Positions 16,279-23,190 of a stretch of 23,190 nt of DNA are shown in pieces; position 1 is the first letter of the stretch; every line of letters starts with the position of its first letter. The DNA comes from an uncultured Clostridia bacterium. GTDB lineage: Bacteria; Bacillota; Clostridia; Lachnospirales; Anaerotignaceae. The position numbers and the translations under genes are program-made. Under the pieces are notes generated by a model. It had not been told where the DNA came from. It ran no database searches and saw only the letters and a program-made list of their open reading frames with translations. Location of the stretch: assembly GCA_910587195.1 (NCBI GenBank), contig CAJUKL010000038.1:1-23190 (forward strand), written 5' to 3'.

Positions 16279-16716
16279 ATGAAAATAAACAGCAAACAAG
16301 AATTTGACAAACAAAACTTATTCGGTCTAGGAAAGGAAAATACAGCATTTGCACAGTACTTTTTAGGAAATTCCTATCTTAATCCTTTAACAGTTCCGGG
16401 AAAAACTGCAGTATTTCTTGCAAATGTAACTTTTGAACCGGGCTGTAGAAATAATTGGCATATCCACCATGCTAAAAGTGGTGGCGGTCAACTGCTAATT
16501 TGTATAGCTGGAAGTGGTTGGTATCAGGAAGAAGGAAAAGAAACAATCAGTTTAGAGCCAGGTATGGTTATCACCATTCCAGCAGAAGTAAAACATTGGC
16601 ATGGTGCAAAAGCAGACAGTTGGTTCTCCCATATTGCTGTAGAAGTTCCCGGAGAACAAACACAAAATGAATGGTGTGAACCTGTAACAGAGGAAGAATA
16701 TAAAAAATTAGCATAG
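16279..16716 (+). CDS. Cupin domain protein
   Basis: A 145-residue single-domain cupin. The first metal motif is PGCRNNWHIHHAKSGGGQ, giving His61, His63 and Gln71 as ligands; the second motif is PGMVITIPAEVKHWHGA, with His106 (or His108) as the fourth. Gln in place of the usual Glu is seen in the group of small cupins related to bacterial hydroxynitrile lyases and often found beside carboxymuconolactone-decarboxylase-like genes. The reaction here is unknown. The gene is followed after 15 bases by just such a gene, so they form an operon and may act on the same compound or in oxidative-stress defence. AAAGGAG precedes the ATG. Soluble, cytoplasmic. Confidence 0.87.
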   Translation: MKINSKQEFDKQNLFGLGKENTAFAQYFLGNSYLNPLTVPGKTAVFLANVTFEPGCRNNWHIHHAKSGGGQLLICIAGSGWYQEEGKETISLEPGMVITIPAEVKHWHGAKADSWFSHIAVEVPGEQTQNEWCEPVTEEEYKKLA

Positions 16717-16731
16717 CATGGAGGAAAGAGT

Positions 16732-17418
16732 ATGAATTTACAACAAAGTGACCCAGAATTTTTTACTATTATGGAAAATTTTACAAAAGAAGTGGATAGC
16801 AAAACAACATTATTAGATAACAAACAAAAACAACTCATTAAAATTGTTAGCTTAGTAACACAACAATCTAAAGCATTATTGGCAGAACAAATAAAAAATG
16901 CAATTTCTTCTGGATTAACAGCAATAGAAATCAAAGAAGCAATTTATCAATGTGCACCTTATTCTGGTTTTCCCAGAACAGTTGATGCCATTTATCTTGC
17001 CAATGATATTTTAGAACAAAATAATATTGTTTTACCTTTAGAAAAACAATCCACTGTTACCCAACAAACACGCTTTGACAAAGGTCTTACAGCACAAACA
17101 ACTATCTTTGGTAATGCTATGAAAGCAGTCGCAAATGGGGAAAATACACTAAATCCTGCTTATTACTTAATTACAAACTGTTTTGGTGATTATTATACCA
17201 GAAACGGACTTGATTTACAGACAAGAGAAATGTTGACACTTTGTATTCTTATTAACTTAGGTACCGAAAACCAAATCAAAGCACATATCAGTGGTAATAG
17301 CAATATGGGACGAAGCAAAGCATTTTTAGAGGAAATAATATATCAATGCTTGCCTTATGCTGGTTATCCTAGAACATTAAATGCTTTAAGCTGTTTAAAG
17401 GAAGTACTACCTGATTAA
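16732..17418 (+). CDS. Tandem carboxymuconolactone-decarboxylase-like (CMD/AhpD-superfamily) protein
   Basis: A 228-residue protein made of two CMD-type halves. Each half ends with the same motif: IYQCAPYSGFPRT around residues 77-89 and IYQCLPYAGYPRT near 206-218. The expected active-site His is present in the second half (QIKAHISG) but is Gln in the first (AEQIKNAIS), so one half may be structural. There is no CxxC, which argues against AhpD-like thiol peroxidase chemistry. It shares an operon with the cupin gene, with GGAGG just before its ATG. This pairing recurs in Clostridia-type genomes; the substrate is not known. Soluble and cytoplasmic. The fold call is firm, the reaction is not. Confidence 0.88.
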   Translation: MNLQQSDPEFFTIMENFTKEVDSKTTLLDNKQKQLIKIVSLVTQQSKALLAEQIKNAISSGLTAIEIKEAIYQCAPYSGFPRTVDAIYLANDILEQNNIVLPLEKQSTVTQQTRFDKGLTAQTTIFGNAMKAVANGENTLNPAYYLITNCFGDYYTRNGLDLQTREMLTLCILINLGTENQIKAHISGNSNMGRSKAFLEEIIYQCLPYAGYPRTLNALSCLKEVLPD

Positions 17419-17441
17419 AATACATAAAAAAGGAGTTTTTT

Positions 17442-17930
17442 ATGAGTAATTCTATCATTATTTTAAAAAAAATAGAATATTTTTCCTATAAAAATGTATT
17501 ATATCAAATACAGCAAGCAGCAAAACAAGCAAACCTTTTTTGTATTTTTATCCATTCTTATTTTGATGACAAGGGATTTAAAGATTTAGATGGCACTTTA
17601 TCAGAAGTAAATAAAAAACAGTTTATACAGAATTATAAAAATGAAATTTATACCAAGCAATGTAGTTTTAATATTTATAATCCAACAGAATTTTCTGAGG
17701 ATAGTTTTACCTGGCTTATCCGTCAAAAAGGTTATTTTTGGGCATTTGATTTACAACAGCACAATAATGAATATGAATTTATTTTTCGCTTTTTATCAGA
17801 ATATTTTAAAAATAATCAAGAAGATTATTTATGGTTTGATGATGCAGACTGGTATTATTCTGCAAAAGAAATTCTTTTTCTTAACAAAATTCCTTATAAC
17901 CCAAAATGGACATTCAAAAAAATACCATAA
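17442..17930 (+). CDS. Unrecognised 162-residue acidic, aromatic-rich protein
   Basis: I do not recognise a family. The protein is soluble, rich in Phe, Tyr, Trp and Asn, with no signal peptide or membrane segment. The start (SNSIIILKKIEYFSYKN) and the end (DYLWFDDADWYYSAKEILFLNKIPYNPKWTF) look like packed strands and helices. Overall size and composition resemble small immunity proteins, as for other genes in this window, but no specific motif supports it. AAAAAAGGAG lies seven bases before the ATG. It follows the CMD-like gene by 23 bases on the same strand and may be its operon partner. A perfect 13-bp hairpin follows the stop. Confidence 0.65.
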   Translation: MSNSIIILKKIEYFSYKNVLYQIQQAAKQANLFCIFIHSYFDDKGFKDLDGTLSEVNKKQFIQNYKNEIYTKQCSFNIYNPTEFSEDSFTWLIRQKGYFWAFDLQQHNNEYEFIFRFLSEYFKNNQEDYLWFDDADWYYSAKEILFLNKIPYNPKWTFKKIP

Positions 17931-17935
17931 AAGAA

Positions 17936-17965
17936 AAGCCCTAAATATCAAAATATTTAGGGCTT
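17936..17965. terminator. Perfect 13-bp hairpin after the 17442-17930 gene
   Basis: AAGCCCTAAATAT at 17936-17948 pairs with ATATTTAGGGCTT at 17953-17965 around CAAA. On the minus strand it is followed by TTCTTTTATGG, so it best fits a terminator for transcripts from the penicillin-binding-protein side. On the plus strand the tail (CAGCTTG) is poor. Confidence 0.6.
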
Positions 17966-18272
17966 CAGCTTGTAAAAAAGTTTCCCCAAAGTCTACGCTT
18001 CGCTCCAGCCGGTGCAGAACAAACGTCCACTGGACATTTTGCACCCCTTCAAAAACACGCTTCCAAGTGTAAAAGACCTTGAAAGCTCTGCTCTCAAATT
18101 CTCGCAAGCTTTTTGAAAAATGCTTGACTAAAAACTTTATCTTTTGCTAACGGAACAGACTCTAAATTTTAACATATGCTGCTCCGTTGTCGTTCCTAAT
18201 CAACTCCAACATACGGCACAGCGAAACACCAGTTTCATACAAAGTTCTTTGCTAAACTTTCTTTCAAGAAAG
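17966..18272 (+). repeat. Hairpin-rich intergenic element, copy 2
   Basis: The 18091-18272 part aligns with copy 1, with the AAAGTTCTTT block at 18241-18250. It has the stems 18105-18126 (CAAGCTTTTT with AAAATGCTTG, one mismatch), 18149-18154 with 18183-18188 (AACGGA with TCCGTT), 18223-18236 (GAAAC acca GTTTC) and a final CTTTC...GAAAG at 18258-18272. The extra left part, 17966-18090, holds an imperfect hairpin (GGTGCA 18011-18016 with TGCACC 18040-18045, CGTCCA with TGGAC inside). CAGCTTGTAAAAAAG at 17966 resembles the terminal repeat of copy 3 and may be its left end. Nothing in 17931-18274 looks coding. Confidence 0.75.
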
Positions 18273-18274
18273 CG

Positions 18275-21256
18275 TTATTCTGAGCCAATCGGCTCTGTAG
18301 AGTCTGGAACCGATGGTGGCGGTTCGGGTTCTGTTACAGGTGCTGCTGGTGGTTCTGGTTCTGTCACTACTGGCTCTGGTGTTGTTGTTTCTGCTGGTTC
18401 AGATTGTGGTGGTGATGTTTCGGTTGTATTTTCTGTTGGATAGTCTGCACCAATCGGAACCTCAGAATCTACTGGTTGTTTTGGTTTTGGCTTTGGCTTT
18501 TGTACAACATATCCTGGATGGCTTGCGCTGTGTGCAGTACAAGTACTATGAATATCAATATCTACTTTTCCTTCCCCAACTGCCTTATTTACAATTTCAT
18601 CTGTTTCAGGATTTACTGCCAATACAACACTTGTTGCTCCACAATATTTATTTGCTAATTTTCCAGTTGTTAAATCCACAGAATAGCTCTTGTGGAAGGT
18701 GCAAGTTTCAGAAGAAGAACCAAAATCAGAAGCACACAAATCTGATTTTGCTGTATTGCTACCATAATAATCTCGGCTACATAAGGATTTAGGCTGCATA
18801 CCAGAAGCAGAACAGAATGTTCTGGATACAATTCCCTCTGGTCTTGCAAAACCAATATCTTCTTTTCCTTCATGCACCCTGGACATAATTTCTTTCCATA
18901 CATTAAGGTGTACTGTGCCACTATTTTTCATAGTTTTTGGTGTATCATAACCTAACCAAATGGCACCACAATAATATGGAGTAAAGCCAGCAAACATTAA
19001 ATCTTTATCATCTGTAGTAGTACCTGTTTTCCCTGCAATGCTCATGCCACTAAAGTTAGCAGCACCACCTGTATTATAATAGCTACGTCCCGTTACAACG
19101 TCTACCATCATATCTGTTAATAAATAAGCTGTTGTTTCTTTAATAACTCTGGTTGGCTCATCTTTATTTTCTAAAAATACATTTCCATCATGGTCATATA
19201 TGGTAGTATAAAATCTAGGTTTATAATGTAAACCACCATTTGCAATGGTAGAATAGGCATCAGTTAATTCTAAAATAGAAATACCATCTGTAATACCACC
19301 TAAAGCTAATGCTGCACCTTTATCGCTAAAAACTTGCCCATTTCTTTCTTCATTGTCTACCAAAGAAGTAAAACCAAAGTTTTGCAGATATTCATAAGAC
19401 TTTTCATATCCTACCATCATAAGTGCTTTGACAGCAAGGATATTCATAGAACGTGTGACACCTTCTCTAACAGTAGTAGCACCTCTATATTTTTTATCCC
19501 AGTTTTGGAACTCTTTTTCTCCCACTTTTAAAGGAGCATCGACAATAATGGAACCAGGCATCAACAAGCCCATATCAATGGCAGGGGCATACGCCGCTAA
19601 AATTTTAAAGCAGGAACCCGGTTGACGTAATGCCTGTGTTGCTCTATTAAATACTGTATCTCCTTGCTTTTTGCCACGTCCACCAATCAATGCTTTCACT
19701 TCTCCATTATGATAATCCATAATAACCATTGCAGACTGTAAAGAAGTGGTGACAGACAATTTATCTGCTACCATTTGATGTTGAGAATCTGCATATTTTG
19801 CTTTTACTTCTTCTGCAAAAGCTTCTGCTTCTTCTTGTGAATTTACCGTTCTTGTTTCATAATAATGACTTTGTTTATCTGTTCCATTTTCCATAACAGA
19901 AACAGTATAAGTTGCTTCTAATGTATTATTAGAAGTTGGGAAAAAGGAATCATCTGCATAAACTTCCTCCATAATTCCCTGCATATTCATATCTACTGTT
20001 GCATTGATTTTTAAACCGCCACTATAGATTTTGTCATATGCTTGTGCTTTTGTCATACCTTTTTCTGTTTGTAAATCATTTGCTATTTGTGCAATCAGCT
20101 CATCTACAAAATAATTATGTTTTGCCTCACCGCTAACTTCTTCTGTTGCACTACCAACTAATTTAGAATAAATATCTTCTACTTTTGCCTGTGCATATTC
20201 TCCTTCTGAAATATAGCCCAATTCTAACATTTTATCCAACACGGTGATTTGACGCTTTTTATTTTCTTCTGCATTGCTAATAGGCGAATAACGAGAAGGA
20301 TTTTTAGTAATACCAGCAATACAAGCAGCTTCGGCTAGTGTTAAGTCACTGACTTCTTTTCCAAAGTAAAATTTAGAAGCGGATTGTACTCCATTTAAAC
20401 CATGATTTAATGCAATCGTATTTAGATAAAGTTCTAAAATATAATCTTTTGCTTTTTCCTTGGAGCCAAGCTGTTTTTCTAAATCTTTTTCAAAGATAAC
20501 GGCAAGATATTGTTCTTTTATCTTTCTTTGTATTTTCTTTTCGTTGGTCAACACTTCATTTTTAATCAACTGTTGTGTTAATGTACTAGCACCCTGTGAA
20601 AACTCTTTGTTTTTAATATTGGTAATTAAGGCTCTCATCATACCTTTCATATCAATGCCGTTGTGCTGATAAAACCTTTCATCCTCAATGGCAATGACTG
20701 CCCGGCGTAAATGAACTGGTATAGTTTCTAATTTTGCATACTCCCTATTTTCATCTCCATGCAAGCTATCAATTTCATTTCCTGCACTGTCATAGATAAA
20801 GGAAGTATATGATTCTGGCACAACATCAGCAACATTAATAGAGTCTGTTCCCTCTATAATTCCCATAACCATACCAAGTGCTGCACCACCTACGGCAAAG
20901 CAAAGAATAATCCCTACAATAAATATAAATTTAAAAATACTAAAGAAAATATTTTTTTTCTTTTTCTTTTTTCGTTTTTTGCCTTGCTGTGGACGTTGCT
21001 GCATTTGGGAAGTATTTGCAGGACGTCTGTTTGGCGGTTGTCCTCTCACCGGTTGTCGTGGTGGTTGTCTTTGTCCCGAAGGGATTTGTTGGTATCCATT
21101 CGGTGGTATTCGTCGTGTTGACGACATATAATCATTTTGCATCTGTCCCGATGGCGTCCGATAAGGTTGTTTTTGATAATATTGTTGTTGCGGACTGCGC
21201 TGTTGTGTGGGACGCTGTTGCCTTGATGGATGCTGTATGTTTTTTGATTCATCCAT
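18275..21256 (-). CDS. Class A penicillin-binding protein (PBP1a/2 type)
   Basis: A 993-residue bifunctional cell-wall synthase. Residues 1-90 are a Gln/Pro/Arg-rich cytoplasmic tail, ended by a Lys cluster, then one TM (about 105-135). The GT51 glycosyltransferase follows, with catalytic Glu near 191 (AIEDERFYQHNGID) and QGASTLTQQL. The transpeptidase has SxxK at Ser548-Lys551 (SCFK), SxN at 603-605 (SMN) and KTGTT from Lys743. After it comes a Cys-rich segment (FCSASGM, SLCSRDYY, DLCASDF, TCTFH, KYCGATS), then an 80-residue Pro/Glu/Thr tail. It polymerises lipid II and crosslinks the stem peptides outside the membrane. ATG 21256 is chosen because AAGGGAGG precedes it; an upstream in-frame ATG at 21301 has no such site. 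It is divergent from yunB. Confidence 0.95.
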   Translation of the reverse strand: MDESKNIQHPSRQQRPTQQRSPQQQYYQKQPYRTPSGQMQNDYMSSTRRIPPNGYQQIPSGQRQPPRQPVRGQPPNRRPANTSQMQQRPQQGKKRKKKKKKNIFFSIFKFIFIVGIILCFAVGGAALGMVMGIIEGTDSINVADVVPESYTSFIYDSAGNEIDSLHGDENREYAKLETIPVHLRRAVIAIEDERFYQHNGIDMKGMMRALITNIKNKEFSQGASTLTQQLIKNEVLTNEKKIQRKIKEQYLAVIFEKDLEKQLGSKEKAKDYILELYLNTIALNHGLNGVQSASKFYFGKEVSDLTLAEAACIAGITKNPSRYSPISNAEENKKRQITVLDKMLELGYISEGEYAQAKVEDIYSKLVGSATEEVSGEAKHNYFVDELIAQIANDLQTEKGMTKAQAYDKIYSGGLKINATVDMNMQGIMEEVYADDSFFPTSNNTLEATYTVSVMENGTDKQSHYYETRTVNSQEEAEAFAEEVKAKYADSQHQMVADKLSVTTSLQSAMVIMDYHNGEVKALIGGRGKKQGDTVFNRATQALRQPGSCFKILAAYAPAIDMGLLMPGSIIVDAPLKVGEKEFQNWDKKYRGATTVREGVTRSMNILAVKALMMVGYEKSYEYLQNFGFTSLVDNEERNGQVFSDKGAALALGGITDGISILELTDAYSTIANGGLHYKPRFYTTIYDHDGNVFLENKDEPTRVIKETTAYLLTDMMVDVVTGRSYYNTGGAANFSGMSIAGKTGTTTDDKDLMFAGFTPYYCGAIWLGYDTPKTMKNSGTVHLNVWKEIMSRVHEGKEDIGFARPEGIVSRTFCSASGMQPKSLCSRDYYGSNTAKSDLCASDFGSSSETCTFHKSYSVDLTTGKLANKYCGATSVVLAVNPETDEIVNKAVGEGKVDIDIHSTCTAHSASHPGYVVQKPKPKPKQPVDSEVPIGADYPTENTTETSPPQSEPAETTTPEPVVTEPEPPAAPVTEPEPPPSVPDSTEPIGSE

Positions 21257-21284
21257 ATTCCCAAAACCTCCCTTATATGAAATG

Positions 21285-21293
21285 ATTATAACA
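21285..21293 (-). promoter_or_regulatory. Extended -10 promoter of the penicillin-binding protein gene
   Basis: On the minus strand TGTTATAAT (complement of 21285-21293) gives a TGn extension and a perfect TATAAT, 29 bases before the ATG at 21256. The -35 region is weak. The rest of the gap to 21510 is A+T-rich and shows no other clear feature. Confidence 0.55.
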
Positions 21294-21510
21294 GATAACA
21301 CACGTTTTAGAAAGGTTTTTCTCTTACAAATTTATTACTTTTCTCAAATCACTTTAAAAAAATGACTTTTTTTGTAATTTTTATGTGTATTTTGTCTTGC
21401 ACTTCCTGTCATAGTTTTTTTATTTCAAAATAATACATAAAAAAGAATAGAAAAAACTTTATTATGGTGTGAAAGATGATAGAAAGTAAAATTTTTCTTC
21501 GCATAACATA

Positions 21511-21776
21511 AAATAAAACATAGTATTTATTACAGTCTGTCAAAAAACCTTGAGACTTCGTCTCAAACTCTACTTCCTTTCTTGAAAGAAAGGAAGCGAA
21601 AGAACTTTAGCCGGAAACTTCGTTTCCTTAAAAATATTGATTTTATAAGGAAAAACGTTAGTTTTTCCAATAAAGTTTTTTGTCCAACTTTTTTTCAAAA
21701 AAGTTGGTAGGTTTGGGCAACGCCCAAGGTTTTGACTTTATTGACACTCTGAAATAAAACATAGTATTTATTATAG
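21511..21776. repeat. 22-bp direct duplication flanking element copy 3
   Basis: AAATAAAACATAGTATTTAT plus TA is identical at 21511-21532 and 21752-21773; extended to 25 bases the copies differ by a single base (C or T). The 219 bases between them are exactly the unit with terminal inverted repeats. This is what a target-site duplication looks like, though 22 bases is long for one. Confidence 0.85.
21533..21751 (-). mobile_element. MITE-like hairpin element, copy 3 (219 bp, inverted relative to copies 1 and 2)
   Basis: The ends are imperfect inverted repeats: CAGTCTGTCAAAAAA at 21533 and, read from 21751 on the other strand, CAGAGTGTCAATAAA (12 of 15 match). Just inside each end is CCTTG followed by a short hairpin. 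The interior is seven hairpins in a row: 21550-21566, 21573-21596, 21613-21627, 21626-21650, 21649-21668, 21684-21707 and 21713-21727. The reverse complement carries the AAAGTTCTTT block and stems shared with copies 1 and 2. There is no transposase and no convincing reading frame, so movement would need an enzyme supplied elsewhere. It sits between the divergent penicillin-binding protein and yunB genes. Confidence 0.75.
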
Positions 21777-21802
21777 ATAGTTCTTTTTTGAGGAGGCATC
21801 CC

Positions 21803-22432
21803 ATGAAAAAATCAAAAAAAATTCCATTTTCTTTTAAACTTTTTTTTACCTTTTTATTATTATGTTGTTTTTTCTTTTTTATATTGATGTTGTATGATTC
21901 CAAAATTTTCAGCACAGTCATCGAAATTTCACACATACAATCTAAGACAACAGCAAATACTATTATTGATACAGCAGTACAAAGTACCATCCAAGATTTA
22001 AACATCACCTCTTCCGACTTTTTTATAGAAAAACAACAAAATGATACCGTTTCTGTCAATACCATTTTAATCAATTCTTTTTGTAGTACGGTTAGTATGG
22101 CAATTACCAAAGGAATGGAACAAATTGCAGAGGAAAATATTTCCATTCCTTTAGGTGTTATTACAGGAATAGAAATGTTTTCTAATACAGGTCCTTCTAT
22201 TCCCTTTTATTTAAAACCGATGGGACTTGCTTCTGTGGATTATGAAACTTCTTTTACAGCAGAAGGTATCAATCAAATTAATTTTAAAATATGGATTAAT
22301 GTGGCAATGGACATCAAAATTGTCAATCCCCTTCGGAGTGAAACCATGTCTGTAAGCCGCAAAATTATGCTTGTAGATACCATTATTAATGGCACCGTTC
22401 CAGAACGCTATATGACTTTAGGAAATGGTTGA
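21803..22432 (+). CDS. yunB: Sporulation protein YunB
   Basis: A 209-residue protein with one N-terminal membrane segment (about residues 8-31, very Phe/Leu-rich) and the remainder outside the membrane. The YunB features are IPLGVITG near residues 112-119, GPSIPFYLKPMGLASVDYETSF, GINQINFKIWINV and the ending TIINGTVPERYM. In Bacillus the family is made in the mother cell under sigma-E and is needed for normal spore formation; its exact task is unclear. ATG 21803 is chosen because GAGGAGG lies six bases before it. I found no convincing sigma-E promoter. The downstream copy of the 22-bp duplication ends 27 bases upstream, so a transposition event seems to have rearranged this promoter region. 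It shows the organism is a spore former or descends from one. Confidence 0.85.
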   Translation: MKKSKKIPFSFKLFFTFLLLCCFFFFILMLYDSKIFSTVIEISHIQSKTTANTIIDTAVQSTIQDLNITSSDFFIEKQQNDTVSVNTILINSFCSTVSMAITKGMEQIAEENISIPLGVITGIEMFSNTGPSIPFYLKPMGLASVDYETSFTAEGINQINFKIWINVAMDIKIVNPLRSETMSVSRKIMLVDTIINGTVPERYMTLGNG

Positions 22433-22549
22433 CATTATGATAAAAATGGTATTAAATAAAAGAAGAAATCAAAAAAGGAAACATAGGTAAATTTTCCTTA
22501 AACGATACTTCATTTTTATTACAATTTTTATATTCAGGAGGCTTTTAGA

Positions 22550-23092
22550 ATGGAAAAGACATTACGTACATTTTTAGAAGAACTAGGAAATTATTGCTAT
22601 GACCATGGTGATTATAATGTTATCAAAAATACAAACAAAGCAGAAGAAGTAAAAAACTTTGTAGACTGTTATATCAAAGGAGCAGAAATCATCAAAAATG
22701 GTGAAAATGGAAAACCATTATTTGTAAAAGGAAAAGCAAATACAGACAAAGGTTCTACAGGAGAGGAAAAGCTTTATTTTCATGGCTATCAACTTTATGA
22801 TATGACAGGTCAAACCGGTGAATGGGTATTAGCAACCTTCCCTTCCAAAGAAGAACTAGAAAAACACATTTTAAGTGAAGGCGGTTATTTGAATATCTAT
22901 TGCACAGAAATGTTAGTTTATTTAGATGGTGAATTACAGCCTTTTGAAGTGCAATTTTTTGGAGATAATCAAAAATACATTTCAATTGATAAAGACTTGT
23001 TTGATGAAGAATTAGATATTAAAGGAATGCAGGATAGAATTTCTGTCAAATGGCTTCCTATCGAAACAGAAGAAAAGGTAACTGTATCATAA
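22550..23092 (+). CDS. Unrecognised 180-residue acidic protein
   Basis: I do not recognise a family. It is an acidic, soluble protein with no signal peptide or membrane segment. The N-terminus is helical (TLRTFLEELGNYCYDHGDY), the middle has strands and Gly-rich turns (GKANTDKGSTGEEKLYFHGYQLYDMTGQTGEWVLATF), and the end carries YLDGELQPFEVQFFGD with an acidic cluster. The composition is similar to that of the other small unknowns in this window. AGGAGG lies eight bases before the ATG and a strong terminator follows the stop by six bases. It follows yunB by 117 bases, an A+T-rich gap with a weak AAGGAAA/TTTCCTT inverted repeat that may be a poor terminator. It is probably transcribed separately. 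Confidence 0.7.
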   Translation: MEKTLRTFLEELGNYCYDHGDYNVIKNTNKAEEVKNFVDCYIKGAEIIKNGENGKPLFVKGKANTDKGSTGEEKLYFHGYQLYDMTGQTGEWVLATFPSKEELEKHILSEGGYLNIYCTEMLVYLDGELQPFEVQFFGDNQKYISIDKDLFDEELDIKGMQDRISVKWLPIETEEKVTVS

Positions 23093-23098
23093 AAAAAG

Positions 23099-23132
23099 TG
23101 TCCACTTTTTATAAAAAAGTGGACATTTTTTT
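23099..23132. terminator. Bidirectional terminator between the 22550-23092 gene and the edge gene
   Basis: TGTCCACTTTTT at 23099-23110 pairs with AAAAAGTGGACA at 23114-23125, followed by seven T residues on the plus strand. On the minus strand it is followed by seven T residues as well (complement of 23091-23097), so it can end transcripts from both convergent genes. Confidence 0.85.
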
Positions 23133-23190
23133 ATTTTATATTCCGAATATGCATATAAACCGTATTTTTAGAAATTCCTAAATGATTTGA
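23131..23190 (-). CDS. C-terminal end of a helix-turn-helix protein, cut by the window edge
   Basis: Read on the minus strand from the window end, 19 codons precede a TAA at 23133-23131. They encode SNHLGISKNTVYMHIRNIK, which has the shape of the second and recognition helices of a helix-turn-helix: LGIS, a turn, then KNTVYMHIRN. The protein therefore ends with a DNA-binding motif. It could be a transcriptional regulator or a resolvase-like recombinase. Only the last part is visible, so no family is named. Its position just beyond a bidirectional terminator supports a convergent real gene. Confidence 0.55.
   Translation of the reverse strand, partial: SNHLGISKNTVYMHIRNIK

Noticed and set aside
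17829..18107. Minus-strand frame over the hairpin at 17936 and element copy 2
   Set aside because: Composition follows the repeat; it has no start signal and is a by-product of the hairpins.
18144..18443. Gly/Ser-rich reading frame on the plus strand near the end of the penicillin-binding protein gene
   Set aside because: It is the antisense of the Pro/Glu/Thr tail codons and runs into the repeat element; it has no ribosome-binding site.
21741..21802. Sigma-E promoter for yunB
   Set aside because: The A+T-rich bases offer only partial matches (for example CATAGTATT), not a proper -35 and -10 pair.
21658..22146. Minus-strand reading frame over element copy 3 and the start of yunB
   Set aside because: It overlaps the better-supported yunB on the opposite strand and takes its end from hairpin repeat sequence.
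1..23190. CRISPR array, tRNA or rRNA genes
   Set aside because: No regularly spaced direct repeats with spacers and no clover-leaf or rRNA-like sequence were seen by eye. The hairpin elements are dispersed, not arrayed.

Overview
The window looks like a piece of chromosome from a low-GC, spore-forming Clostridia bacterium (Lachnospirales-like is my best guess, not a firm call). The grounds are strongly A+T-rich codon use, GGAGG ribosome-binding sites before nearly every gene, sigma-A promoters of the TTGACA/TATAAT type, a YunB-family sporulation protein and a clostridial class A penicillin-binding protein. Most of the genes are chromosomal housekeeping or envelope genes. Between them sit single defence-type (immunity) genes and a family of hairpin-rich intergenic elements.

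Layout, left to right. (1) 1-203: copy 1 of a hairpin-rich intergenic element, ending in a strong terminator. (2) 271-1816: a two-gene ABC importer (ATPase and permease, SsuB/SsuC or ThiZ/ThiX type) with no binding protein in the window. (3) 1861-2700, minus strand: two small adjacent genes that look like SUKH (SMI1/KNR4) immunity proteins. (4) 2762-4930, minus: a dCache/HAMP methyl-accepting chemotaxis protein with a clear promoter. (5) 5259-10522: a TetR regulator, a lipoprotein membrane-fusion protein and an RND efflux pump, apparently one autoregulated operon. Two perfect tandem palindromes lie at its start, and the pump lacks the usual TM4 proton-relay aspartates. (6) 10693-13299: a Ca2+-type P-ATPase. 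(7) 13353-14198, minus: a lytic transglycosylase without a signal peptide. (8) 14325-15212: a YitT-family membrane protein. (9) 15289-16157: an unrecognised small gene that starts at TTG, followed by an Imm7-like immunity pseudogene with three separate lesions. (10) 16279-17418: a cupin and a tandem carboxymuconolactone-decarboxylase-like protein. (11) 17442-17930: an unrecognised small protein. (12) 17966-18272: element copy 2, ending three bases from the stop codon of the next gene. (13) 18275-21256, minus: a class A penicillin-binding protein with low-complexity tails at both ends. (14) 21511-21776: element copy 3, a 219-bp unit with terminal inverted repeats made almost wholly of seven consecutive hairpins and flanked by a 22-bp direct duplication. 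(15) 21803-22432: yunB. (16) 22550-23092: an unrecognised protein. (17) 23131-23190, minus: the last 19 codons of a helix-turn-helix protein cut by the window edge.

The strongest candidate for something undescribed is the element family. Three copies (one inverted) keep the same stems through paired base changes, and one copy has transposon-like ends and a long target duplication. The second theme is orphan immunity genes (two SUKH-like genes, the broken Imm7 and possibly two unknowns) with no toxin in view. The third is the tandem TetR operator and the altered RND pump.
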